Below are positions 17,201 to 24,035 of a stretch of 45,107 nucleotides of DNA, piece after piece. Numbering within the stretch: the stretch's first letter is position 1; the number at the start of each line of letters is the position of its first letter. This stretch comes from a virus: positions 1 to 45,107 of the IMG/VR virus record IMGVR_UViG_3300045996_002890. One strand, written 5' to 3'. The notes under the pieces were generated by a model. The model was not told where the DNA came from. It worked only from the letters and a program-made list of their open reading frames with translations, and searched no databases. The position numbers and the translations under genes are program-made.

Positions 17201-17700
17201 CAGGCGACCCGAAGTGGCACGGCTCCGGTCGCGCGGTCGACTGGATGGGCTACAACATGGACGCCCTGGCGCAGTTCCTTGCCGCCCAGGGCCCGCTCGA
17301 ACTGATCCATCGCACCAACCGCCGCGACTACGCCTACACCCGCGGCCGCAACAAGGGCTCGTTCAACAGCTCCCTGATGAACGCCCACCGCAACCACATC
17401 CACATCGCCATGCAGAACGGCGGCACCATCCGCGAGCCGGTCTATGGGATCGGCGCGTCCGGCGCCACGTACTCCCTCGGCGAGAACTACCAGCCCGAGC
17501 GGGTCATGCCGAACTGGCAGCCCGCGGGCGGCGGCGGGGGCGGCGGCGGGAACACGACGGTCCTCAACCTGAACCTCCCGTCGACGGCCGGCGTGAACCC
17601 GGTCGAGTACGGCCGCCAGGTCGCCGAGGCACTCAAGCCGTTCCTCGCCGCGGGCGGGAGCATCGTGGTCCGCGGTCAGACCGTGCTGGCCGCATCATGA
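14203..17700 (+). CDS. Tail tape measure protein with C-terminal peptidase-like domain
   Basis: Sets tail length and fills the tube; 1165 residues. The N-terminal third carries the TP901-type core (FDKSMSAVKAATHGSAAEMD, GADAITELSKAG-like segments, QLEVGEAAEIAASAM). A hydrophobic stretch lies near 380-405, followed by long helical regions and about 2.7 copies of a 30-residue repeat at 753-833. Residues about 950-1075 resemble an M15-like or ARB-07466-type zinc peptidase: H1006 and D1013 in HGSGRAVD, then H1062, H1065 and H1067 in HRNHIHIAM. That domain could open the wall during DNA entry. A Gly-rich linker near 1107-1115 precedes the tail. GTG start four bases after the chaperone stop. Confidence 0.95.
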   Translation: MALRTVGVRLTADVSSYMANMRRAGGSTRDFVGEMDKAAKAGRLDSVADGVGAVGLGLVGMAGYAVNAALKFDKSMSAVKAATHGSAAEMDQLRKAALQAGQDTQYSATGAADAITELSKAGVATADILNGGLNGALSLAAAGQLEVGEAAEIAASAMTQFKLKGKDIPHVADLLAAAAGKAQGTVHDMGAALNQAGLIAAQTGLSIEETTGGLAAFASAGLMGSDAGTSFKQMLLMLQAPSEKSKNLMEELGISLYDSSGQFVGLTAFAGQLQTALKDLTPEARAAAMAQIFGADATRAASIMYEQGSSGVQQWIDKVNDAGYAQETAALLTDNLAGDIERLKGSIETMAIQAGSASNGGLRQLVQVLEGIVDGIASLPSFVTSSATILAGVGGAAALLAAGWVKSRRGMAEFRSELESTGPSGERAARGLEKVTSAATKAGLVFAGLQAAGAIVKQFQDDLKPQVEAMATGLEKYASGGKLAGEASRVLGDDLKDLKVGFDFLADSDNGRRKAVKNIQDGLEGLVPGLEGTNTSLTKTRERITSMDAALAQMAQSGNATAANQVFQKLAAELATGGVSMEEFRKQFPQYAAALEVAGKATGDAAAKTDGLGKSLEGAADKQEEFKTATDAAAAAADGQREALSQLADMMKAETNPVFGLINAQEKLAEAQTNASKATKEHGKNSKEAKAANRDLAVAAIDLQAAVGALGNSFNGKMTPALRDTLKAAGLTDAKIKNLEGQFKSAKKAADAYDGKYEAKSSAPGAKQAKVDLDKAYTAANGFAGPYAAKASAPGAKQAEAQLKAAWDKAKGFDGNWTANLKLQGYAEVKKRLLDVMSAQYKLSHPKASANDVAEDRREKARFMHTGGPVTGPGTATSDSIAAYLSNGEHVMTAAEVAALGGQGAVMAMRRAIRSGKRMQFSDETPGFARGGPVMPFPADVSHTKVLSMQEALALIVPQFSKDWPSSPSAQRGDSGVWRDVVKLIKSGPKMGSFGNAYRAGDPKWHGSGRAVDWMGYNMDALAQFLAAQGPLELIHRTNRRDYAYTRGRNKGSFNSSLMNAHRNHIHIAMQNGGTIREPVYGIGASGATYSLGENYQPERVMPNWQPAGGGGGGGGNTTVLNLNLPSTAGVNPVEYGRQVAEALKPFLAAGGSIVVRGQTVLAAS
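16459..16718 (+). repeat. 30-residue repeats in the tape measure
   Basis: Two full copies and one partial copy with the pattern Y/F-x-G-x-Y/W then AKxSAPGAKQA and a helix ending AxG: YDGKYEAKSSAPGAKQA, FAGPYAAKASAPGAKQA, FDGNWTANL. Spacing is exactly 30 residues, 90 bp. Confidence 0.8.
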
Positions 17701-19409
17701 CGCTGCCGACGGTCCGGGTCGAGGTGGGCCTGGCCGGCCCGGACATCGGCGCCGTGTTCGTCATCGGTGACCCGTTGCGCGGCCGGGTCGGTGTCGACGC
17801 CATCGGCGGCGAGGTCTGGACGGACATCACCCCGTACGTGCGGAACTGGTCGGTCCGCCTGGGCGCGAGCGAGGGCAACGCCCCGACCCGCCGCTACGGC
17901 CCCGGCACTGCGACGATCACTCTGAACGACGGCGACCGCCGCTTCGACCCAGACAACCTGGCCGGCCCGTACGTCAGCGCAGGCCTGACGCAGATCCTGC
18001 CGATGGTACGGGTGCGGATCACCGGCGAGTGGGCTGGCGTCGCCTACCCGATCTGGCAGGGCTTCGCCGACGACTGGGTGCCCGAGTACGTCGGCAACGA
18101 CTGGACGTACTGCACGCTCACCGCCACCGACGCGACCAAGGTCTGGGCCACGGAGAAGCGGCCCGGTGCCGCGTCCGGCGGCGGCGGCGAGACGACCGGC
18201 GCCCGCATCACCCGCATCCTCAACAGCGTCAGCTGGCCGATCGAGGACCGGGTGATCGACCCGGGCATCACCACGGTGCAGGTGACCGATCTGTCTGGCC
18301 AGGCACTGGCCGAGCTTCAGCTGACGCAGGACACCGAGCTGGGAGAGTTTTTCGTCGACCAGCTGGGCCGAGCCGTCTTCCAAGATCGCCAGTCGGTGCT
18401 GAACCGCGCCGCGTCGGCCGCCTCGCAGGCCACGTTCGGCGACGCCGGCTACGTGCCGACACCGTCGTACGACTTCGAGGACGGCATCACCGGCTTCACG
18501 ACCACCTCCAACGCGTCGGTCGCCACGACCGCCACAGCCTTCAACGGCACGGGCGCGTTGGAACTGACCGTGGTCGGCTCACCGGTGCAGGCCTACGTCC
18601 GGGCGGCACGCTTCCCGGTGACGCCGGGCCACCGCTACCAGGTGACCATGTGGGTGCGCCGACCTGTTGCCGGCAACGTCGTCTGCGCGATCGACTGGCA
18701 GGACGCCGGCGGCACGTACCTCTCCGGCGGCACGTATCCGGTGACGGCCCTGTCAGCCGGCGTGTGGACGCAGATCACGGATACGGCGACCGCTCCAGCC
18801 GGAGCGGCGACGATGACGTGGGGGCCGACGCTGTCCGGCAGTCCGGCGACGGGCACGCTGCTGCAGCTCGACGACGTCCTGCTCACTGACCTCGACAACG
18901 AGCTGCCGTACGCCGACGTCGCGCGCACCAGCCCCGACGAGACGATGGCCAACCGGGTCAGCATCACCCGCGTCGGCGGAGCGGTGCAGACCGCCGAGGA
19001 CTTGGCGGCGCAGGCCCGGTTCCTGATCAAGGACTTCGACCGCTCCGACCTGACGATGCAAACCGACGCGGTCGCGCTGAACTACGCCAAGCAGGTGCTG
19101 TTCCGCTATAAGGACCCGACCCGGCGCTTCGCCCGGCTCATGTTCCTGACGCCCACTCCGCAGGACGAGGGCGTGATCTGGCCGCAGCGCCTCGGCCGCT
19201 ACTTCGGCGACCGCATCACCGTGGTCCGGCGTCCGGCCGGCGGCGGCGACCCGATCACCGGCGACTGCTTCATCCGCGGCTTCGAGCACGAGTCGAACGG
19301 CGAGTCGTGGACGTCGGCGTTCGTCCTCGAGGCCGCCGACAAGTCGAGCTACTTCACGATCGGCCACCCCACCCGGGGTCGTGTCGGTGTCACCCCGATC
19401 GCTTTCTGA
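17697..19409 (+). CDS. Minor tail (tail-tip) protein with nested jelly-roll domain
   Basis: A 570-residue protein after the tape measure, in the place of the distal tail or baseplate protein. The tail part includes WTDITPYVRNWSVRLGASEG and the typical YGPGTATITLNDGDRRFDP. Residues about 255-399 look like an inserted CBM4/9-type carbohydrate-binding domain: YDFEDGITGFTTTSNASV, GTGALELTVVGSP, a beta middle (HRYQVTMWVRRPV) and LLQLDDVLLTD. The tail sequence then resumes with MANRVSITRVGG. A RGRVGV motif occurs near both ends (IGDPLRGRVGV, IGHPTRGRVGV). Likely involved in host surface binding. ATGA overlap with the tape measure gene. Confidence 0.85.
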   Translation: MTLPTVRVEVGLAGPDIGAVFVIGDPLRGRVGVDAIGGEVWTDITPYVRNWSVRLGASEGNAPTRRYGPGTATITLNDGDRRFDPDNLAGPYVSAGLTQILPMVRVRITGEWAGVAYPIWQGFADDWVPEYVGNDWTYCTLTATDATKVWATEKRPGAASGGGGETTGARITRILNSVSWPIEDRVIDPGITTVQVTDLSGQALAELQLTQDTELGEFFVDQLGRAVFQDRQSVLNRAASAASQATFGDAGYVPTPSYDFEDGITGFTTTSNASVATTATAFNGTGALELTVVGSPVQAYVRAARFPVTPGHRYQVTMWVRRPVAGNVVCAIDWQDAGGTYLSGGTYPVTALSAGVWTQITDTATAPAGAATMTWGPTLSGSPATGTLLQLDDVLLTDLDNELPYADVARTSPDETMANRVSITRVGGAVQTAEDLAAQARFLIKDFDRSDLTMQTDAVALNYAKQVLFRYKDPTRRFARLMFLTPTPQDEGVIWPQRLGRYFGDRITVVRRPAGGGDPITGDCFIRGFEHESNGESWTSAFVLEAADKSSYFTIGHPTRGRVGVTPIAF

Positions 19410-19418
19410 GGAGCGCCG

Positions 19419-19925
19419 ATGGCCAAGCCGGTTTACGCCACCCTCGACGTGCCGCCCGCGACCGATTTCAACTCGTGGCTGGTCAACGTCAACTACGCGA
19501 CGAAGTCGGCCACCGAGTCGGTGCCGTCGTCGACCACGCTGCAGGACGACAACGACCTGACCGTGCCGGTCGAGGCCAACGCGATCTACACGGTTCACGC
19601 CATGATCCTTTATGGCGGCCCCACGGCGGCCGACCTGAAGCTGTTGTTCCGCACGCCGACGTCGGGCTCGTTCACGGGCATGGCTACTGGCCTGGTCGTG
19701 GCCGCGGCGACGGCGGCGGACAACGGGAACATCCCCATGACCGGCAACAGCAGCGAAGTGTTCGGCTGCCTCGGCGCGGGCACCCAGATCATGACCGTGC
19801 TCGGCAAGCTCGTCACCGCCGGCACGGCCGGGAACTTCAAGGTCGAGTGGGCGCAGAACACGTCCAACGTGACGCCGACCCAGGTGTTCGGTAACTCGTT
19901 CCTCGACCTGCGCCGGGTGTCCTGA
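19419..19925 (+). CDS. Putative minor tail protein
   Basis: A 168-residue beta-rich protein (Thr, Ala, Val, Asn; few charges in the second half) following the tail-tip gene by 9 bases with a TGAGGAGCGCC ribosome site. Segments such as AIYTVHAMILYGGPTAADLK and NFKVEWAQNTSNVTPTQV suggest a jelly-roll fold of the kind found on tail tips. Function is inferred from position. Confidence 0.65.
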   Translation: MAKPVYATLDVPPATDFNSWLVNVNYATKSATESVPSSTTLQDDNDLTVPVEANAIYTVHAMILYGGPTAADLKLLFRTPTSGSFTGMATGLVVAAATAADNGNIPMTGNSSEVFGCLGAGTQIMTVLGKLVTAGTAGNFKVEWAQNTSNVTPTQVFGNSFLDLRRVS

Positions 19926-20233
19926 TGGCCGACTTTGCCGGCCGGTGGACGGTCAGCCAGACCGCGGGCTTTCAGCAGCGCGTGCTCATCGCCGCGATGC
20001 AGGTGGCCATCACCTACACCGCCGAGACGGCCGAGACGGTGATCGTCGACCAGAAGCGTCGCGCCCTGGCGGTCGAAGTGTTCGACGATCCGCTCGCGCA
20101 CATGGTCCGCTTCGCGGTTGCCATCGCCGCCCGCGACGTGGGCACCGGCGAGGCCGACGCCGTGCTCGAGCAGAACTGCTACGAGCTCTGGGACAACTGG
20201 GCCGGGATCAACGCCGACGAGTACGCAACCTAG
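19925..20233 (+). CDS. Hypothetical protein upstream of endolysin
   Basis: A 102-residue protein, mostly helical, starting MADFAGRWTVSQTAGFQQRV and ending with an acidic-aromatic ELWDNWAGINADEYAT. The start overlaps the preceding stop by one base. It lies between tail-tip genes and the endolysin and could be structural or lysis-related. No family recognised beyond similarity in style to short actinophage proteins at this position. Confidence 0.65.
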   Translation: MADFAGRWTVSQTAGFQQRVLIAAMQVAITYTAETAETVIVDQKRRALAVEVFDDPLAHMVRFAVAIAARDVGTGEADAVLEQNCYELWDNWAGINADEYAT

Positions 20234-20243
20234 GAGGTAGCCC

Positions 20244-20939
20244 ATGGCGAGCTGGATCCTCGTGCCCTGCCTCGACCGGCTGCGCGACGACTTCAACGAG
20301 GTCGCGCCGGGCCGGGACAGAGCGAGCGACGGCACCATCGCCGACCAGAACCATGAGTCCACGTCGGACCACACGCCCGACGAGATCTCCGACGCGCTGC
20401 GCCGCAAGGACGGCGACAGCCGCAACGAGGTCCACGCCCTGGACGTCGACGCCGACCTGCGCGTGCCCGGCCTGTCGATGGAGATCGTCGTGCAGCACCT
20501 GCTCTCCCGCTGCCGGTCCGGCGCCGAGAAGCGGCTGCGCTACATCATCTTCAACCGACGCATCTGGTCCGCGTCCGACGGTTGGCGGCAGGAGAAGTAC
20601 ACCGGCCCCAACGCGCACGACAAGCACGCCCACTTCAGCTCGAGCTACGACACCGCACGCGAGGCCTCGACGGCTTCCTGGCACCTGGAGGACATCCCCG
20701 TGGCACTGACCGCCGACGACAAGAAGTGGATCTCGGCCGAGATCGCCAAGCAGGTCAAGGCCGCCCAGCCGGACCTGCCGGCCGCCACCGACATTGCTGA
20801 CGCCGTGTTCGCCCGCGCCCGCAACAGCCCGTTCTCGATGCTGTCCGACACCGCAACCAACCTCACCGAGGCCCGGGTCACCGAGGCCGTGCGCGACGGC
20901 AAGGTGATCGAGCGCTTCCCGTTCAACGAGGGCAAGTAG
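20244..20939 (+). CDS. Endolysin, M15-like peptidase
   Basis: Probable wall-degrading lysin, 231 residues. The peptidase-like domain covers about 1-150: RLRDDFNEVAPGRDR at the start, H43 in SDHTPDE, H64-x2-D67-x-D69 in VHALDVDAD, and H125/H128/H130 in NAHDKHAHFS, the likely zinc ligands. RSGAEKRLRYIIFNRRIWSA is a signature I recall from actinophage lysins. The remaining 80 residues are helical and may bind the wall. The CTAGGAGGTAGCCC leader is a near-perfect ribosome site. No signal peptide, so release should depend on a holin. Confidence 0.9.
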   Translation: MASWILVPCLDRLRDDFNEVAPGRDRASDGTIADQNHESTSDHTPDEISDALRRKDGDSRNEVHALDVDADLRVPGLSMEIVVQHLLSRCRSGAEKRLRYIIFNRRIWSASDGWRQEKYTGPNAHDKHAHFSSSYDTAREASTASWHLEDIPVALTADDKKWISAEIAKQVKAAQPDLPAATDIADAVFARARNSPFSMLSDTATNLTEARVTEAVRDGKVIERFPFNEGK

Positions 20940-20944
20940 GTCTC

Positions 20945-21358
20945 GTGCACCTCGGCAAGCGGGGGCGGGTGCTGCTGTTCTTCGGCTTCGTCGACACGGT
21001 GATCGCGGCCAGCCTCGCCTTCCCCGACGCGAGCACCCGCCGCGCCGACCTGTACGTGTGGCTAGCCGCTTTCGCGCCGCTGTGGGTATGGTCGCTGGCC
21101 TGGGCGCTCACCGCGCTGGTGCTGTTCTGGCAGGCATTCTGCCGCCGGGACGCCATCGGCTACGCGTCCGCGATCGGCCTCAAGATCGGGTGGGGCCTGC
21201 TCTGTCTCGGTGGGTGGCTGGCCGGTGAGGCCGATCGCGGATACGTGTTCGCGGGGATCTGGCTGGGGACCGCCGCGCTGGTGGGTACCATCGCAGGCTG
21301 GGCTGAGCCGGAAGGCGAGAGGAGCGCGGCGTGGATACGCCCGTCATCGTCGCCCTGA
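20945..21358 (+). CDS. Four-helix membrane protein, lysis region
   Basis: A 137-residue protein with about four hydrophobic segments (around 8-26, 37-65, 76-94, 98-118), including LYVWLAAFAPLWVWSLAWAL. It starts with GTG five bases after the endolysin stop and overlaps the next gene. Context suggests a holin-type or lysis-regulating protein; the better holin candidate lies at 22655-23008, so the roles are not settled. Confidence 0.7.
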   Translation: MHLGKRGRVLLFFGFVDTVIAASLAFPDASTRRADLYVWLAAFAPLWVWSLAWALTALVLFWQAFCRRDAIGYASAIGLKIGWGLLCLGGWLAGEADRGYVFAGIWLGTAALVGTIAGWAEPEGERSAAWIRPSSSP

Positions 21359-21717
21359 TCGCGGCGGCCGCGTCGGTCGTCACGGCCTTCTACGCGGCCA
21401 GGGCGTCGCGTCGCGTCGCCGCGATCACGGCCGCGGCGGCGCACCGTACCGCAGACGTGAACGAGCAGGCGGCGAACCTGGCCTGGGTCAAAGAGCTGCG
21501 GCAAGACGCGAGCGACGCCCGCGATGAGGTCGAGCAGCTGCGCGGCCAGGTGCGGGAGCTGCGGCGGCAGCTGGACGCGGTGACGCGCGAGGCCGATCAC
21601 TGGATAGCCGAGCACCAGTCCATGCGGCGTCACGCCTGGCGGCCGGGGATGACGATCGAGCGGCTACGTGAGCTGGTCGGCCCGATCGACCCGCCTGCCA
21701 CGGCGAACGGCCGATGA
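21331..21717 (+). CDS. Membrane-anchored coiled-coil protein
   Basis: A 128-residue protein with one N-terminal transmembrane segment (PVIVALIAAAASVVTAFYAA) and a coiled coil at about 45-90 (DEVEQLRGQVRELRRQLDAV). It begins inside the end of the preceding membrane gene with a GAGAGGAGC ribosome site. Build and position recall small lysis accessory proteins; function is inferred. Confidence 0.7.
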   Translation: MDTPVIVALIAAAASVVTAFYAARASRRVAAITAAAAHRTADVNEQAANLAWVKELRQDASDARDEVEQLRGQVRELRRQLDAVTREADHWIAEHQSMRRHAWRPGMTIERLRELVGPIDPPATANGR

Positions 21718-21749
21718 GTTGAAACGTGTCATAACGATCTAAAAGGGAA

Positions 21750-21767
21750 GGGCCGGTCTCCCGGCCC
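21750..21767 (-). terminator. Probable terminator between convergent genes
   Basis: GGGCCGG (21750-21756), loop TCTC, CCGGCCC (21761-21767). Read on the reverse strand it is followed by TTCCCTTTTAG, a modest U-rich tail, so it may end the reverse-strand island at 21776-22616. On the forward strand it is followed by GCCTCCCC and would act only as a hairpin barrier. Confidence 0.6.
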
Positions 21768-21775
21768 CGCCTCCC

Positions 21776-22003
21776 CTACTCCTCGTCGAAGTCGTCCGGC
21801 TCCCAGGTCCGCCCGTCGTTGCGGTCCCGCAGCCGGTCGGCCCGCCGCTCGGCTGCGTAGATCGCCCGGTGCGCCCCCTCCGGCAGCTTCGACCAGATGT
21901 CCGCGTAGGCCTCGGGGTGGAGCCGGCGCAGCTTGCGGGTCAGCAGGAGCATCGTCTCGTCGGTGGCCTCGGCCTCGGTGAAGTGCTGGGTCTTGGTGGT
22001 CAT
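21776..22003 (-). CDS. Hypothetical protein of the reverse-strand island
   Basis: A 75-residue charged, mainly helical protein: TEAEATDETMLLLTRKLRRL, then HPEAYADIWSKLP and a basic-acidic tail ending EPDDFDEE. GAGGGAGACGG ribosome site upstream of ATG. It is the last gene of a three-gene reverse unit with repeated CTAGGGTG sites upstream. Function unknown. Confidence 0.65.
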   Translation of the reverse strand: MTTKTQHFTEAEATDETMLLLTRKLRRLHPEAYADIWSKLPEGAHRAIYAAERRADRLRDRNDGRTWEPDDFDEE

Positions 22004-22036
22004 TTCCGTCTCCCTCGATCGCTTGCCCTTATGAGT

Positions 22037-22082
22037 AATACTCTAGGGTGCTGGAGGAGGAGAGTCAATACTCTAGGGTGCT
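22037..22082. promoter_or_regulatory. Two direct repeats of a putative operator
   Basis: The 16-base sequence AATACTCTAGGGTGCT occurs at 22037-22052 and again at 22067-22082, 30 bases apart, in the gap between the two reverse-strand genes. The core resembles the ACCCTAGGGTGG sites on the other side of the HTH gene. Likely binding sites for that HTH protein; inference. Confidence 0.65.
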
Positions 22083-22344
22083 AGACGTCAAGATTCTTTT
22101 GGCGGGCACGATGCCGGGTGACGGCCTTATTGATCGCCGACTCGGAGACGCCCAGGTCGTACGCCGCCCGCTTGTAGCTGGTCGCCTCGGCCAACTCTGC
22201 CACCGCCTCGTCGCCCACCTGAGAAAGCGTCGTCTTGGCCTGATCGATCAAGCGCCGCGCGCGCAGCGCCCGGTCCTCGGCGGGCAGGCTCGGCAGGGTC
22301 AGCAACAGTCGGGCAAGCTCGGCCACATCGTCAACGGTCGTCAT
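22081..22344 (-). CDS. Small HTH DNA-binding protein
   Basis: An 87-residue protein: an N-terminal helical part (TTVDDVAELARLLLTLPSLP) and a C-terminal helix-turn-helix, SYKRAAYDLGVSESAINKAV, with a basic end (TRHRARQKN). The start at 22344 is chosen because the longer upstream frame reads through the inverted operator repeats. CTAGGGTG-type repeats lie on both sides of this gene, strongly suggesting it regulates itself and its neighbours. Confidence 0.75.
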   Translation of the reverse strand: MTTVDDVAELARLLLTLPSLPAEDRALRARRLIDQAKTTLSQVGDEAVAELAEATSYKRAAYDLGVSESAINKAVTRHRARQKNLDV

Positions 22345-22355
22345 GTTTTGACCGT

Positions 22356-22388
22356 ACCCTAGGGTGGTGCATTGCGCCACCCTAGGGT
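22356..22388. promoter_or_regulatory. Perfect inverted operator repeat upstream of HTH gene
   Basis: ACCCTAGGGTGG (22356-22367), nine-base spacer, CCACCCTAGGGT (22377-22388). The arms are exact reverse complements and each contains the palindrome ACCCTAGGGT. It lies 12 bases upstream of the HTH start codon. Its match to the direct repeats at 22037-22082 suggests one regulator for all four sites. Confidence 0.75.
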
Positions 22389-22400
22389 GCTGGAAAGGGC

Positions 22401-22616
22401 TTACCTCGCCCGCCTCCGGCCGGACCCGTGCACGTGCTCGTCGTCGACGAGCAGCTCGGCCCCGCACCCCTCGGCCCGGCACGGCCACGTCCGCACCATG
22501 TCCCCGCAGCCGGGGCACGGCTCCCAGTTCGGCACCAGCTCGGCGTGCCCGGCAAGGCAGGTGGCCGGCGCATCCTCGCGCCACCCGCCGCGCCCGTCCG
22601 GGATCAACCGCACCAT
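22401..22616 (-). CDS. Small zinc-ribbon protein
   Basis: A 71-residue protein with Cys pairs typical of zinc ribbons: CLAGH near 20, CPGCG at about 34-38 and CRAEGC at 46-51, with a late HVHG. GGAAGAAGGG ribosome site before the ATG. First gene of the reverse-strand island. A role in nucleic-acid binding is possible but not shown. Confidence 0.6.
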   Translation of the reverse strand: MVRLIPDGRGGWREDAPATCLAGHAELVPNWEPCPGCGDMVRTWPCRAEGCGAELLVDDEHVHGSGRRRAR

Positions 22617-22654
22617 CCCTTCTTCCTAACTTCCTCCTCGCTTAGGAGCAAGCC

Positions 22655-23008
22655 ATGCAGCTCAACCTCAGCCGCGACCCGGCCCTCTGGCTCACGCTGT
22701 TCGCCACCGGCGTGCGCCTCGCCGCCGCGTTCATCTTCGAGCTGACCGCCGACCAGCAGGCCTACCTGAACGCAGGCGCCACCGCGGTCGCTTCGCTCAT
22801 CGTCGCGGTCTGGGTCGCACGTGAGGGCCAGGTCCCGGCCATCCTCGGCGTCGCGCAGGCGCTGCTCGCCCTGGCGGTCGGCTTCGGCCTGGACCTGTCG
22901 GCCGAGGCGCAGGCTGTCCTCATGTCGTTCGTCGGTGCCGCTGTGGCCGCCTTCGTTCGAAGCCAGGTAACGGCTTCCGTGGATTCGGCGGGCGTGCGTC
23001 AGCGGTAG
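22655..23008 (+). CDS. Probable holin
   Basis: A 117-residue membrane protein with up to four hydrophobic segments: ALWLTLFATGVRLAAAFIF, a second around 39-57, VPAILGVAQALLALAVGFGL, and VLMSFVGAAVAAFVRSQV. MQLNLSRDPALW and the mid-protein pattern resemble a membrane family found beside actinophage lysins. It would permeabilise the membrane to let the endolysin out. CTTAGGAGCAAGCC ribosome site. It is separated from the endolysin by two membrane genes and a reverse-strand island. Confidence 0.75.
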   Translation: MQLNLSRDPALWLTLFATGVRLAAAFIFELTADQQAYLNAGATAVASLIVAVWVAREGQVPAILGVAQALLALAVGFGLDLSAEAQAVLMSFVGAAVAAFVRSQVTASVDSAGVRQR

Positions 23009-23081
23009 AATTGGGTTGATCGATTGGACCCCGGCGACGGTTGCAGCCGCCCCGGGGCATGGCCGACCGTAGGGGGTCAGC
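23009..23081 (+). other. Structured leader before HNH gene
   Basis: The gap contains a hairpin: CCCCGG (23029-23034) with CCGGGG (23052-23057), plus an inner CGG/CCG stem around TTGCAG. There is no T-run, so it is not a simple terminator. TAGAAT near 23006 could be a -10 element. The hairpin may limit expression of the nuclease from upstream transcripts. Confidence 0.4.
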
Positions 23082-23609
23082 ATGGCAAATGCTAGGTCAC
23101 TGGAAGAGCGCATAGCGCAGATCGATACGTCCGACCCGGATGCGTGTTGGATCTGGCCCGGGCTGCCTGGCAGTAAGGGCTACGGGCGCTGGGGTAAGAG
23201 CGGGCGGATGGCTCACCGCGCCGTCTATGAGTTGAAGGTCGGAGCCATCCCCGCCGACGTGCAGATCGACCATCAGTGCCACAACGAATCGGACTGCCCC
23301 GGCGGCATAGCCTGCCTGCACCGCAGGTGCGTTAACTGGGTCAACCATCTACGCCCCGCTACAGCTCAGGTCAATCTTCTGGCCAGCCCGAACACCTTCA
23401 ACGCGATCAACACAGCCAAGGAGTGTTGCCCTCGCAGTCACCCGTACGACGAGGCGAACACCGCCCACCGGAACGGCCGTCGACACTGCCGTACGTGCGA
23501 CCGCGAACGCGCTCGCGGCTACTACCGCGCCAACCTCGAACTCGTCCGCGAGAAGGCTCGGGAGTATCAGCGAGCACGACGAGCGCAGCATCATCCGGTG
23601 AGGACCTAG
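23082..23609 (+). CDS. HNH endonuclease, second copy
   Basis: A 175-residue homing-type HNH nuclease. It begins with a recognition-like WIWPGLPGSKGYGRW segment and AHRAVYELKVGAIP, then the HNH core IDHQCHNESDCPGG, CLHRRCVNWVNHLRP, and a C-terminal Cys/His unit (CCPRSHPYD, HCRTCDRER) with a basic helix. It ends just before a perfect terminator and sits at a junction between lysis and lysogeny modules, a typical free-standing nuclease location. Confidence 0.85.
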   Translation: MANARSLEERIAQIDTSDPDACWIWPGLPGSKGYGRWGKSGRMAHRAVYELKVGAIPADVQIDHQCHNESDCPGGIACLHRRCVNWVNHLRPATAQVNLLASPNTFNAINTAKECCPRSHPYDEANTAHRNGRRHCRTCDRERARGYYRANLELVREKAREYQRARRAQHHPVRT

Positions 23610-23629
23610 CCTTCACGCACGACCAGATC

Positions 23630-23663
23630 GGCCGCCCCTCCTTCGGGAGGGGCGGCCTTTTTT
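23630..23663 (+). terminator. Strong terminator, 12-bp stem with TTCG loop
   Basis: GGCCGCCCCTCC (23630-23641), TTCG tetraloop, GGAGGGGCGGCC (23646-23657), then six T. Perfect stem and extra-stable loop. It lies between convergent genes and ends the late transcript after the HNH gene; the reverse direction lacks an equally good U-tract. Confidence 0.95.
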
Positions 23664-23668
23664 CGTGC

Positions 23669-23872
23669 CTACCCCTCGGGGTCCTCGGCCAGCTCGGGCC
23701 GGTGGCTCTTGATCCACGCCTCGACGTCGCGTGCGTCCCAGATCGAGCCCATGGCCAGGGTCTGGTACGGCGCGGGGAAGTCGCGGTCGCGGGTGATGGC
23801 GTGCGCCCGCGACCGGCCGACGCCGAGCCGCTGCCCGATCTCCGACGCCCCCATGAAGCGGATCTTGTCCAT
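23669..23872 (-). CDS. AlpA/excisionase-like HTH protein A
   Basis: A 67-residue winged-helix type protein: MGASEIGQRLGVGRSRAHAI, then FPAPYQTLAMGSIWDARDVE and AWIKSHRPELA. This is the AlpA/MerR-like DNA-binding fold used by excisionases and prophage regulators. It has a sequence partner at 24476-24661 with the same layout and a look-alike upstream region. Either could be the directionality factor for the integrase. Confidence 0.8.
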   Translation of the reverse strand: MDKIRFMGASEIGQRLGVGRSRAHAITRDRDFPAPYQTLAMGSIWDARDVEAWIKSHRPELAEDPEG

Positions 23873-24035
23873 GGGCTGACGCTAGGGGTGCGTGCACTGG
23901 CATACCGTCCATAGCCTGATTCCACGGACACGGCTCTGTACGGAGTGTATGAGCGCGAGTACGGTCGGGCTTCGGTGGCGGCGGGTTCCGGCCCCCAGAC
24001 CGGTGCCCGTCGCCGCCCAAATCTGGGGAGGCGAC
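23873..24035. promoter_or_regulatory. Divergent intergenic region A
   Basis: A 163-base gap between divergent genes. It holds CTAGGGGTGCG (from 23882) and CTCTGTACGGA (23934-23944), 52 bases apart, a pair repeated with slight changes in region 24662-24903. Likely contains promoters for both directions and binding sites; no clear -35/-10 pair could be fixed. Confidence 0.5.

Noticed and set aside
15838-17403. 521-residue reverse frame within the tape measure gene
   Set aside because: Antisense to a well-supported gene; Leu/Gly/Val/Arg-rich shadow composition.
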